From: Oscillospiraceae bacterium | GTDB lineage: Bacteria; Bacillota; Clostridia; Clostridiales; Clostridiaceae | Direction: 5' to 3' | NCBI GenBank assembly: GCA_009785875.1 | Contig: WQUF01000394.1 | Span: forward strand, 1-9,425 | DNA: 9,425 nucleotides | Shown: one piece after another, positions 1 to 7,202 of the stretch | Position numbering within the stretch: position 1 is the first letter of the stretch | How the letters are laid out: each line of letters begins with the position of its first letter | Position numbers and translations under genes: made by a program | Notes under the pieces: model-generated | Seen by the model: the letters and a program-made list of their open reading frames with translations, nothing else | What the model was told of the DNA's origin: nothing | Database searches by the model: none

Positions 1-105
1 TCTTAGACTTGATTCCATTGAACTCACTGTAGTTTTAAGTTCTTGCATCTCATTTTTAAGTTCTAGTTTCATCGCTTCCAAAAAATCTTTTAATTCATTG
101 TCCAT
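1..105 (-). CDS. Coiled-coil protein of unknown function, N-terminal part only
   Basis: This is the first 35 codons of a minus-strand gene that continues beyond the left edge. The start is ATG at 105-103, preceded by AAGGAGA at 117-123 with an 11-base gap. An in-frame TTG at 114-112 lies too close to that site to be preferred. The visible protein begins MDNELKDFLEAMKLELKNEM and is rich in Leu, Met, Glu and Lys with roughly heptad spacing. That predicts an alpha-helical coiled coil with no signal peptide or membrane segment. Short coiled-coil hypothetical proteins of this style are common in clostridia, but I recognise no family. It has its own promoter at 214-242 and is probably not co-transcribed with the minus-strand membrane protein gene upstream of it. 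The reading frame is fairly certain; the function is unknown. Confidence 0.72.
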   Translation of the reverse strand, partial: MDNELKDFLEAMKLELKNEMQELKTTVSSMESSLR

Positions 106-213
106 ATATTCCAAAATCTCCTTCGATCTGTATAACTTTCATACTTTTTTGATACCTTTCATTACAATCTAAACAATTTTTATCTACTTAAATTATCTCT
201 TCATTTTGGAAAA

Positions 214-242
214 ATTATACAAGTATATAATAATTTTATCAA
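214..242 (-). promoter_or_regulatory. Sigma-A type promoter for the coiled-coil gene
   Basis: Read on the minus strand, a -35 box TTGATA (237-242) and a perfect -10 box TATAAT (214-219) are separated by exactly 17 bases. This is the best promoter match in the window. It predicts a start near 207 and an untranslated leader of about 100 bases before the ATG at 105. The long leader contains a short upstream reading frame (95-142). AT-rich DNA yields chance matches, so the call rests on both boxes being good and the spacing ideal. Confidence 0.6.
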
Positions 243-330
243 ATATTTATTATAACCTATTATCTATACAAACAATTTAAATACTGCTGCTACTATGCTT
301 ATTTCGTAATTGCTAAACTGAGGGTAAACT

Positions 331-348
331 AAAAAAGCTGCTTTTTTT
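331..348 (-). terminator. Weak terminator-like palindrome after the membrane protein gene
   Basis: About 20 bases past the stop codon of the minus-strand membrane protein gene there is a symmetric A6-GCTGC-T6 arrangement, with a T-run following in either direction. It sits where a terminator is expected. The only possible stem is six or seven A-T pairs around a five-base loop, so it would be unstable. I give it as the only terminator candidate here, not as a convincing one. Confidence 0.28.
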
Positions 349-367
349 ATGCTCATTTTTTACCACC

Positions 368-976
368 TTAAACATTAGAAACTGAAACTACATTTTTATT
401 CTTTTCATTAAACGATGTTTCAATCTTATATAGTTCTTTAAACTTCCACATTTGAAGTTTATATTTAACTTCGCCCCCTGCTACAATTATATATCCGTAT
501 ATTTTATCTGTACTAAAAATTGTACCCCTAAAGGATTGTATATATTCAATTGCACAAAAATAAAAAACTTTACTAAAAAAGATTCTTTTTATAACCATAG
601 CATTTTCGTAAATTAGCACTTTATTGCTGGAATACCATATAATAGACCATAATATCACAATCATGGTAATGATTTCAAAAATAGTTAAAGCAAGTCCAGA
701 AAAACTATAATTCATGCTAAAAAACTCTATGTCTTTATAAAAATTAAACAATAATACAATTTCAAAATACGAACCTAGCACCAAAGAAATGAGTAAATTT
801 GGATGAATAACATAAATCAGAGAACCTAACTTTTCATTTGATTTATATTCATTCCTGAAGATTACTTTGAAATTATTATTTTTAGTATATTTCTTATAAG
901 ATATTAAAAGTATTATAAATAAAATTATACCAAGTATTATAACTAAATAATATAGAAAAAGATAGAAAATATTCAT
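368..976 (-). CDS. Hypothetical integral membrane protein (202 aa)
   Basis: I do not recognise this protein. It starts at ATG 976-974. Upstream there is only a distant GAGAGG (991-996, 14 bases away), so translation may be weak, but no better in-frame start exists. Residues 4-27 form a very hydrophobic first membrane helix followed by a Lys/Asn-rich stretch. Residues 50-80 and 93-115 form two more membrane segments. The last 85 residues are soluble and beta-rich (around NKVLIYENAMVIKRIFF and IYGYIIVAGGEVKYKLQM). Two or three helices followed by such a region recall bacterial PH-domain-like or YcxB-like membrane proteins, but this is a resemblance of shape only. It stands alone on the minus strand, divergent from the transport operon. 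A TATAAT at 1023-1028 (minus strand) could be its -10 box, without a good -35. Confidence 0.7.
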   Translation of the reverse strand: MNIFYLFLYYLVIILGIILFIILLISYKKYTKNNNFKVIFRNEYKSNEKLGSLIYVIHPNLLISLVLGSYFEIVLLFNFYKDIEFFSMNYSFSGLALTIFEIITMIVILWSIIWYSSNKVLIYENAMVIKRIFFSKVFYFCAIEYIQSFRGTIFSTDKIYGYIIVAGGEVKYKLQMWKFKELYKIETSFNEKNKNVVSVSNV

Positions 977-1364
977 GATATTTTTAGTTACCTCTCAATT
1001 TTTTGAACATATCCCTATATTAATTATACTATAAATTTTATTCATTTTCTTTAGTAAAAGAATAATATTTTTTTAAAACAAATATTAACAAAAAATGAAT
1101 TTGAAGAATTTTTATTTTATGAGAAGTATTTCTTTTTTTTATACAGAGAAACCGTCAGCAGTCTTATGATAAGTTCCAAAGCTCTTAAATTCTATATATT
1201 TACTAAAAAGAAAAAAATGCCAAAAAAGCATAATGTTGGATACAAAAATTCTAATATTTTTTTTGATTTCGTATAATAATATATTATATTCTAATGAAAT
1301 TATTTAACAAATGAAACTCATCATTAATATTATATAGAAGAACTAAATTGAAAGGAAGATTTTT
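977..1364. other. Divergent AT-rich intergenic region (388 bp)
   Basis: This lies between the minus-strand membrane protein gene and the plus-strand transport operon. The left edge holds a possible minus-strand -10 box TATAAT (1023-1028). The right edge holds the operon promoter candidates and ribosome-binding site. Most of the rest is A/T tracts, except for a noticeably less AT-rich island at about 1143-1195, which would encode the end of a 30-residue minus-strand reading frame (1139-1231). I see no tRNA, riboswitch or convincing regulator-binding site of a known family. Confidence 0.6.
1304..1333 (+). promoter_or_regulatory. Candidate promoter of the transport operon
   Basis: TTAACA (1304-1309) and TATTAT (1328-1333) each match the sigma-A consensus at five of six positions and are 18 bases apart. 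Transcription would start near 1340, leaving a leader of about 25 bases with AAAGGAAG at 1351-1358. A second candidate lies upstream: TTGATT (1263-1268) with TATATT (1285-1290) at 16 bases, overlapping a TATAATA/TATTATA dyad. The operon may use either or both. Only the close position and box quality support this in such AT-rich DNA. Confidence 0.42.
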
Positions 1365-3503
1365 ATGAAACTAAATAGATATTTAGCATTTATAGCTTGT
1401 TCTTTTTTATCAGCAAACATGTTAATTGGATGTACTAATTCTGCAAATTCTGCAAAGAACAACACAGCAGAAGATTATACCATAACATTGAGCAAAGAAT
1501 ATTCATATATGACTGCTGATGATGCTGGAAATATTTACGGTATAACTGTGGATTTTTCAGCAGATAGTGGAAGTGGTACAAGTGATACTCAAAGTATTTC
1601 TCAGAATGCGAGTGTCACCATGGATGTTATTAACTCAAATGGTAAAATAACAAAGACTTTAAATTTACCAAGCGGAAATGTATCTACATTTGCTGTGAAT
1701 AGAAACAATATTTTTGTATTTTATTTTGATAAGATCGACATATTAGATAATAGCGGAAAAACTGTTAAAGAATTGACATTTTCCAGTGATATATTTGTAG
1801 CAAAACCAGTCTCCATTGGTGATAAAGTATTTTTTATGCTTCAAGATAATTCCACTGATTATTTTGGCAATGGCGCAAATATGGAATTAGCTTATGTAGG
1901 TCCGACTAGCGACAGCATAAAAAAACCAGGAATTACTGATGTTTTTAATATCATGAAATATAAAGATAATATAATAAAACTTTATTCTTATGATGAAAGC
2001 GGAGATATAAAAACTACTAATTTTGATGCCTCATCCCTTAATATTAAAGATTCAACTACGGAAACCAATGCTAATATAGATATCGATACTGAATACAGCC
2101 AAATCAATGACAAGGTTTATATTTTTAATTATTCAGGATTATTTGAGAAAAATTATGGTGATAGCTTTTCAAAAACTTTAATGTCTTTTGATGGCTCTGA
2201 ATATTCTAGTATGCAGCTTGCTGGAAATAATTTATATTTATTTGGACCTTATGATAAGAAAGTTAGAGTCATAAGTGTAAGTGCTTTGGACACAAAAATG
2301 AATAATCAACAGCAAATAGTAATATACACTCAAGACGGTTCTATTACAGATGATGATTCTACTGTTGCTGGAAAGGCTATTCAAAAATTTAAAAAGAATC
2401 ATCCGGATATCGCTGTTTCTTTTCAAAATGTTGATTACGATAAATATTACGACGATTTAAATGCAAAAGTTATGACTCAAGATAATAGTTTTGATATCTT
2501 TTATTTGCCTGAAAGCAAAATAGATAGTTATATAAATAATGGCGTAATGGCTGATTTAAAAGATAATAAAAACGTTATGGATAATTTTAATAACAACATT
2601 AATCCTAATTTAGTCAAATTGGTTTCCAGGGATGGTTATTATTTTGGAGTTCCCATCATGTTTGTATCTAATGTAATAACATTAAACATCGATAAATTTG
2701 CTGAGCTTTCAATAGATTTGCCTGGGGATGTCTGGACATATGATGATTATTTTAACATTTTAAGTAAATTGAGAGATAAAGATAAAAACCTCTATTTCCA
2801 AACAGCTCAAACAGATTTTTACTATCTATTGGATTATGTTAGTTATTCAGTGGATATGAAAAATAAAAAAGCAAATATCGATAAAAATAAATTAACTGAT
2901 ATTTTAACCAAGTTAAAAACCGTATTGGACGATTCAAATTCCACTTCAATAAGCGATGACAATTTATTAAATTCAAATTCATTTTTAATAAGTTATGGCA
3001 ATAGTTACGATTCAGATAACCTAGATGCAAAAACAAAATTTTCAAATCCACCTGTAATATCAAAAGACGATCCTAAATATTTTGTATCTGGAACTGAATT
3101 CCTTTGTGTTAATAAAAAGAGCAAGAATTTAGACCTTTCTTGTGAACTATTATCATATGTATATGATAAAGATACTGTCTTAAATAGGGATTCTATGTAT
3201 GATTTGCCAATTTACAAAGATATGCTTAAGTATAATGATATACTAAAAGCTGATCTGAAAGAAGAGCTTCAAATCACTTCTGATACCGATGCACAGCTAA
3301 TTAAGGTATTTGATCAACAGAAATTAACGGATGATTATATTACAGTCTATAATAATATTTTAAGCAATTATAAAGCATCTATAGACGTATTTAATACTGA
3401 TTCCGGAAGTAAAATACTGGATGATTTTACAAATGGAAAAATAACAGTAGACGATACAGCAAATAAAATAATCAGTTTGGTTAAGAATATGGTTGAAGAG
3501 TAA
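1365..3503 (+). CDS. Lipoprotein: beta-propeller-like region fused to an ABC solute-binding domain
   Basis: This is the predicted substrate-capturing lipoprotein of the operon, anchored outside the membrane. Residues 1-22 are a lipoprotein signal peptide with lipobox L-I-G-C, so Cys23 becomes the lipidated N-terminus, followed by a Ser/Asn-rich linker. Residues 38-310 are beta-rich with short repeated blades (GNIYGITVDFS, NNIFVFYFDKIDILDNSGKTV, GDKVFFMLQDN, DKVYIFNYSGLF, NNLYLFGPYDKKV), which fits a degenerate propeller. Residues 316-712 resemble family-1 extracellular solute-binding proteins: a QQIVIYTQDG first strand, FKKNHPDIAVSFQNVDYDKYYDDL, FDIFYLPESKIDSYINNGVMADL, GVPIMFVSNVITLNIDKF and WTYDDYF. 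Ordinary binding proteins have about 400-450 residues; this has 712 because of the added region. Start ATG is 8 bases after AAGGA (1352-1356). The substrate is unknown; the permeases downstream suggest a sugar or oligosaccharide, but the fusion could instead sense a cell-wall ligand. Confidence 0.87.
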   Translation: MKLNRYLAFIACSFLSANMLIGCTNSANSAKNNTAEDYTITLSKEYSYMTADDAGNIYGITVDFSADSGSGTSDTQSISQNASVTMDVINSNGKITKTLNLPSGNVSTFAVNRNNIFVFYFDKIDILDNSGKTVKELTFSSDIFVAKPVSIGDKVFFMLQDNSTDYFGNGANMELAYVGPTSDSIKKPGITDVFNIMKYKDNIIKLYSYDESGDIKTTNFDASSLNIKDSTTETNANIDIDTEYSQINDKVYIFNYSGLFEKNYGDSFSKTLMSFDGSEYSSMQLAGNNLYLFGPYDKKVRVISVSALDTKMNNQQQIVIYTQDGSITDDDSTVAGKAIQKFKKNHPDIAVSFQNVDYDKYYDDLNAKVMTQDNSFDIFYLPESKIDSYINNGVMADLKDNKNVMDNFNNNINPNLVKLVSRDGYYFGVPIMFVSNVITLNIDKFAELSIDLPGDVWTYDDYFNILSKLRDKDKNLYFQTAQTDFYYLLDYVSYSVDMKNKKANIDKNKLTDILTKLKTVLDDSNSTSISDDNLLNSNSFLISYGNSYDSDNLDAKTKFSNPPVISKDDPKYFVSGTEFLCVNKKSKNLDLSCELLSYVYDKDTVLNRDSMYDLPIYKDMLKYNDILKADLKEELQITSDTDAQLIKVFDQQKLTDDYITVYNNILSNYKASIDVFNTDSGSKILDDFTNGKITVDDTANKIISLVKNMVEE

Positions 3504-3509
3504 TTTAAA

Positions 3510-3548
3510 AGACTTAACTTATGCTAAAATTTAGTATAAGTTAAGTTT
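3510..3548 (+). promoter_or_regulatory. Long intercistronic hairpin after the lipoprotein gene
   Basis: Arms ACTTAACTTATGCTAAA (3512-3528) and 3530-3546 are reverse complements apart from one G-T wobble, around a single central base. The outer pairs 3510/3548 and 3511/3547 (a second wobble) extend the stem. It begins 7 bases after the stop codon. It is followed only by TTTATATATA, so it is not a classical terminator. Hairpins placed like this after binding-protein genes are known in sugar ABC operons to stabilise the upstream mRNA or partly stop transcription. That would give more lipoprotein than membrane parts. The dyad could alternatively bind a protein. Confidence 0.65.
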
Positions 3549-3570
3549 ATATATAAAAGATATGAGTATC

Positions 3571-3624
3571 AAGCCATGGCTTCAAACAATATTTTTCACT
3601 GATACAATGTTTACTTTTCATTGT
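3571..3624 (+). promoter_or_regulatory. Structured leader ahead of the fusion-protein gene
   Basis: This stretch holds the perfect 12-base palindrome AAGCCATGGCTT (3571-3582). A small hairpin, ACAATG (3604-3609) with CATTGT (3619-3624), follows. GTATCA (3566-3571) and TGATAC (3600-3605) could pair around the palindrome. Part of it is less AT-rich than its surroundings. I do not recognise a known riboswitch or operator. A role in controlling expression of the last four genes is possible but unproven. Confidence 0.35.
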
Positions 3625-3636
3625 TCATTGATATTT

Positions 3637-3643
3637 GGGGGTG
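3637..3643 (+). promoter_or_regulatory. Ribosome-binding site fixing the fusion-protein start
   Basis: GGGGGTG lies 4 bases before the ATG at 3648. The longer frame could open at TTG 3621, but no ribosome-binding sequence precedes that codon and this site would lie inside it. The ATG is therefore the likely start. Confidence 0.7.
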
Positions 3644-3647
3644 TGTT

Positions 3648-4985
3648 ATGGACATTAAGAAGAAAATTGCCAAAAGAATTACAATTACATTTTTATTAAT
3701 AATGATATTGGTTACTTTTAGCTCAAAGACGATAATATATTTTACAACACCTAAAGTTGTGACTGTGAAGATACAGGGGGGACAAATTTCAAATGATCAA
3801 GTCTTAAAAAACATTTCATATAGTTTTTCTGAAACGACTAGCATCAAATTTGATAAGCAGTATTCTACACCGTTAAAGGTGAGTAAAATTAATAGTAAAG
3901 AAGGCAATTCAGTTAATTCTGGTGATATCCTCATTACATTTGATACAAATGCTCTTTCTGATCCTATTTCACAAACCCAAGACGATTTGAATATACTAAA
4001 GAAGGACTTAAGCGATTTTAATACGGAGTTCACTAGAAATCTAGAGGACCAGCTGTCAGCTATAAATGATAAAAGCGATGAAATTATACAGCTTCAAAGA
4101 CAAATAAATTCTAATAGTGCACTTTTAGCCAATATGAACACTGTGATAAATTCCAGCTTAGATGAAAATGCAGATTTAACAAATATAGACGATCCAGCAA
4201 CTCTTTCACAAAATATTGATGCAGATAAAAAGCAGCTTGATAAATTAAAAGTAGAATTGACAAGGATGCAAGAGGATTATAATTCTATGAAAAATTCTGG
4301 TATTTTAAATGGTACATCAGTTTCAGAAATACAAAAAAATATTAACAAAAAGCAGAAGGAACTTGATGATTTAAATAACCTATCCAGCAATTATAGTACT
4401 ATTAAGGCACCTGTTAATTGTACTATTGCAAAAATATATGTACAAGAAGGAGATATGTACGATGGCTCCGCTCCACTTTTAGATTATAGAACATCTGATA
4501 TACCAACAAAGATTACAGCAAATTTAACAGATGAAGAGTACAACAACTTAAAGGATTATGTGGTTACAAATCCTAAATGCAGCATAGTAAGTTTTGGGTC
4601 TACAAATGATGGAACAATAACTGGCATTGAAAGGAAAGACAATAATAATTATATGTATATCACTATGAGTTCATTTGATAAACTAAAAAATATAAATCCT
4701 CAAAATGTAAGTATTAAGATTCAAAAAAATAGCAAAAAGTATGTTGCTTTAATTCCAAATGAAGCTATATTTCAAGATTCTTATGTATATGTATTAAATG
4801 AGATAACGGGATTTTTAGGCAAAGAACTCATCGTGAAGAAAGTAGAGATTGTTAAAGGAGAATATAATTCGAAATACACAGGAGTTGACCAGGGGCTTTT
4901 GGGAAATGAAACTATAGTGAAAGGTACCGACAGAGAAATAAGCAATGGACAAATGGTGATGATAAATACCAAGGTGACAGAATAA
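3648..4985 (+). CDS. HlyD/MacA-type membrane fusion (adaptor) protein
   Basis: This is a 445-residue periplasmic-adaptor-type protein, here acting between membrane and cell wall. Residues 11-32 are a single N-terminal membrane anchor; most of the rest lies outside. Residues 74-103 (PLKVSKINSKEGNSVNSGDIL) form the first half of a biotinyl-lipoyl-like domain. Residues 104-250 are Lys/Glu/Gln/Asn-rich helices forming a coiled-coil hairpin. Residues 250-280 (YSTIKAPVNCTIAKIYVQEG) form the second lipoyl half. The remainder is the beta-barrel and membrane-proximal region, with the usual LIPNEAIF strand at 368-375. The order matches HlyD, MacA and Bacillus YknX. In Gram-positives such adaptors work beside an ABC transporter. 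The next gene encodes a MacB-like partner, and its ATG overlaps this stop by one base (TAATG), so the two are co-translated. No TolC-like partner is expected. The domain call is strong; the transported molecule is unknown. Confidence 0.88.
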   Translation: MDIKKKIAKRITITFLLIMILVTFSSKTIIYFTTPKVVTVKIQGGQISNDQVLKNISYSFSETTSIKFDKQYSTPLKVSKINSKEGNSVNSGDILITFDTNALSDPISQTQDDLNILKKDLSDFNTEFTRNLEDQLSAINDKSDEIIQLQRQINSNSALLANMNTVINSSLDENADLTNIDDPATLSQNIDADKKQLDKLKVELTRMQEDYNSMKNSGILNGTSVSEIQKNINKKQKELDDLNNLSSNYSTIKAPVNCTIAKIYVQEGDMYDGSAPLLDYRTSDIPTKITANLTDEEYNNLKDYVVTNPKCSIVSFGSTNDGTITGIERKDNNNYMYITMSSFDKLKNINPQNVSIKIQKNSKKYVALIPNEAIFQDSYVYVLNEITGFLGKELIVKKVEIVKGEYNSKYTGVDQGLLGNETIVKGTDREISNGQMVMINTKVTE

Positions 4986-6259
4986 TGAAGAAGCATGTGA
5001 TTTTAATTTTATTTTTAATATTATCGGTAAGTATTATTCAAAGAATAACAGATCCATTATCAATATTACAGAATATATTCTTGATAGAAGAGAATTTATC
5101 AAATTATGACGAGTTCTCGCTTTTTAAAGAGTATAAGAATGTGAACAATAATATTTTACAGAGTACCATGTATAAAACAAATACAGGATTCATTACAAAT
5201 AGCCTAGGATCGAGAATAGATGTTAGATATTACGAAGTAGATGGCAATATTAATGACTTTTTAAATTTAAAAGTTACGAGAGGCAGGTTTATATGGCCTG
5301 AAGACTATGAAAATAAGGTTAAATACATTGTAATTGATGAAAAAACCGCTGTTAAGTTCTTTTTAAATACTAATTGTACAGGAGAAAAGATACAACTTAA
5401 TAATGTAGAATATACCATTTGTGGAGTCTATAAGGAAGATAATTCGCTATTGGGTAATTTATCTAGGACCTATAGAGATGATAGTTCACTAGTATTTATC
5501 CCCATACAAAAACCAGCTCAGCCAATAGATCAAAATGATAGCAATTTAAATCAAGATACTTTTGGAATTTATACTATTCTTTTTAAAATAAAACCAGGAT
5601 ATGGATTCATATTAAATAAAGGAATGGAAAATTATTTTTCACAAAACATGGGAAAGGAGATCATCCTTAAAAACTTAGATTATGAAGTGAAAAGCAATAT
5701 TCAAAAAGTAAAAGCTCTTAAATTCATCATTTTTTTAATCGTCGCTATATACATACTAACTCTGATTTATAGAGATTTGAAAGAAATTTTAATAAAAATA
5801 AAAAATGATTTAAAGAGGAATTATCTTTTTAAAGCAATAATGAATAATAAGTTTTTTTTAATTAAAAAGATGCTTGTGTATTCTTTATTTATAATCCTGG
5901 CTATATATTTTTATAATAAATTGAAATTTCAAGTAGTAATTGATCCTGATATCATACCTTCTAAATTGATCGATTTAAATGAGATACAGACGAAATTTAT
6001 TAATTATATCGTTAAAATGAATACAATTCCTAATTATGCAACAAAGTTTGAAGCAATGCTTAAGAATGGAGGAAATATCATAAATTATTTAGGAATATTT
6101 ATTTTTATAATATTTTTATTTTATTTTGATTTACTTACCAAAAATAGAGTTAAAATATTTGAATTTATAAAAAATGTAATAAAGAAGATAATAGATGTGG
6201 AGGATTTAAAGTCATTATTTGCTAAAACTCCTAAGGTAAGGAGGCGTAAGCATGGTTAG
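4985..6259 (+). CDS. MacB/FtsX-like membrane protein without ATPase domain
   Basis: This 424-residue protein has four predicted membrane helices: 5-20, 244-262, 293-310 and 366-384. Between helices 1 and 2 lies a 220-residue outside domain resembling the MacB periplasmic core. It includes RYYEVDGNINDFLNLKVTRG, RFIWPED, YIVIDEKTAVKFF, TGEKIQLNNVEYTICGVYKED and a later SLVFIPI strand. In MacB-type proteins this domain docks with the adaptor, which is encoded directly upstream. The topology matches MacB, LolC/E and FtsX, but residues 263-400 do not clearly match the canonical FtsX domain. There is no Walker A, Walker B or ABC signature in this gene or its neighbours. The start ATG overlaps the preceding stop by one base and follows AAGGTGA (4971-4977). 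The C-terminus (KVRRRKHG) is very basic, partly because its codons double as the ribosome-binding site of the next gene. It may be a structural or mechanotransmitting subunit rather than a pump on its own. Confidence 0.8.
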   Translation: MKKHVILILFLILSVSIIQRITDPLSILQNIFLIEENLSNYDEFSLFKEYKNVNNNILQSTMYKTNTGFITNSLGSRIDVRYYEVDGNINDFLNLKVTRGRFIWPEDYENKVKYIVIDEKTAVKFFLNTNCTGEKIQLNNVEYTICGVYKEDNSLLGNLSRTYRDDSSLVFIPIQKPAQPIDQNDSNLNQDTFGIYTILFKIKPGYGFILNKGMENYFSQNMGKEIILKNLDYEVKSNIQKVKALKFIIFLIVAIYILTLIYRDLKEILIKIKNDLKRNYLFKAIMNNKFFLIKKMLVYSLFIILAIYFYNKLKFQVVIDPDIIPSKLIDLNEIQTKFINYIVKMNTIPNYATKFEAMLKNGGNIINYLGIFIFIIFLFYFDLLTKNRVKIFEFIKNVIKKIIDVEDLKSLFAKTPKVRRRKHG

Positions 6260-7202
6260 CAGAAAAAGAATAAGGCAAAACAAGCACTATAGAAAAAGGA
6301 ACAGAAATATAAGTTTTGTTGAAAAAACTGTAAATCAGCCTTTAAAAAAAGATACATTTAAGTTTAAATATAAAGGTTTTGATCTTAGAAATAAATCGCT
6401 AATATTAATGTACATTTGCAGCTCAGGCTTTGTTTTATTTTATTTGATACCGTTTATCTTATCTATATATTATTCTCTCATTAACAACGCTTTTGATAAG
6501 AAATTTGTGTTTTTTAACAATTATATTCAAGTAATAAAAAATCAGTATTTTCAGTTAGCACTAAAGAATACTTTTGAATTCACATTTACTTCCATTGGAA
6601 TTTTGATCCCTGTTTCATTTGTGCTTTCTATAACCATTGTAAGTATATCTGAATCCATGAACTTTGTAAAACCAGCTTTTTTCATACCGATGTTATTACC
6701 AACTGCCTCTGTAATCATCATTTGGAAGATTTTATTTGGTGATTATAGCTATATAAATGCTTTTCTACATAACAATACAGGTAGAATACCTATATATCTT
6801 TTATTCTTATGGAAGAATTGTGGTTATAATATAATACTCTTCTCAGCTGCTTTTTTAAGCATAGATAAATATATATACGAAGCTGCATCTTTAGATGGTG
6901 TAAATGTATTTCAAAAGCATTTATATATAACTTTGCCACTTATACTACCAACAGTGTTTTTTGTATTCATAATTTCACTGGTAAATTCATTTAAAATATT
7001 TAAGGAAGTTTATTTATTTTATGGTACCTATTATCCAGAGCAGAATTTATACTTGGTTCAACATTATATGAAAAATCACTTCGACAAATTAAATTACCAA
7101 AATTTAACTGCAGGGGCTATAATCTTTGCAATCATAGTATATGTTATCGTTGCAATTGGTTATAAAATACAAGGAAAAGTAGCATCGGAGGCTTGGTACT
7201 GA
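6252..7202 (+). CDS. Sugar-type ABC transporter permease, MalF/UgpA class
   Basis: This is a 316-residue inner-membrane subunit of a carbohydrate-type ABC importer. About six membrane helices are visible (roughly 49-75, 107-133, 140-160, 181-203, 231-250 and 285-305). The cytoplasmic EAA coupling loop is intact: E210-A-A-S-L-D215-G216, ending at T-L-P (P229). This is the surface on which the ATPase docks. The first 48 residues are an unusual cytoplasmic extension with nine Arg/Lys in the first 18 positions; typical relatives have a shorter, less charged tail. The ATG follows AAGGAGG (6238-6244) and lies 8 bases inside the preceding gene, a sign of coupled translation. It pairs with the next gene to form the two-permease channel. 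The substrate cannot be read from the sequence. No ATPase is nearby, so a shared MsmX-type ATPase is the usual expectation. Confidence 0.9.
   Translation: MVSRKRIRQNKHYRKRNRNISFVEKTVNQPLKKDTFKFKYKGFDLRNKSLILMYICSSGFVLFYLIPFILSIYYSLINNAFDKKFVFFNNYIQVIKNQYFQLALKNTFEFTFTSIGILIPVSFVLSITIVSISESMNFVKPAFFIPMLLPTASVIIIWKILFGDYSYINAFLHNNTGRIPIYLLFLWKNCGYNIILFSAAFLSIDKYIYEAASLDGVNVFQKHLYITLPLILPTVFFVFIISLVNSFKIFKEVYLFYGTYYPEQNLYLVQHYMKNHFDKLNYQNLTAGAIIFAIIVYVIVAIGYKIQGKVASEAWY
7187..7191 (+). promoter_or_regulatory. Ribosome-binding site fixing the second permease start
   Basis: GGAGG ends 10 bases before ATG 7202 but only 1 base before the alternative TTG 7193. Initiation is therefore placed at the ATG, which also forms a TGATG stop-start overlap with the previous gene. 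Confidence 0.65.

Noticed and set aside
1105..1140. T-run after AGAA/TTCT as a terminator in the divergent intergenic region
   Set aside because: Only four A/T-rich pairs are possible and no gene ends nearby on the plus strand.
1312..1323. TGAAACTCATCA as a possible catabolite (cre) site near the operon promoter
   Set aside because: It lacks the central CG and the symmetry of cre sites; in this AT-rich region the partial match is expected by chance.
3621..3647. TTG start at 3621 giving a longer adaptor protein
   Set aside because: No ribosome-binding site precedes it, and a strong GGGGGTG lies just before ATG 3648; the added residues do not extend the membrane anchor sensibly.
7193..7201. 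TTG start at 7193 for the second permease
   Set aside because: It is one base from the GGAGG site; the ATG at 7202 has proper spacing and a TGATG overlap.
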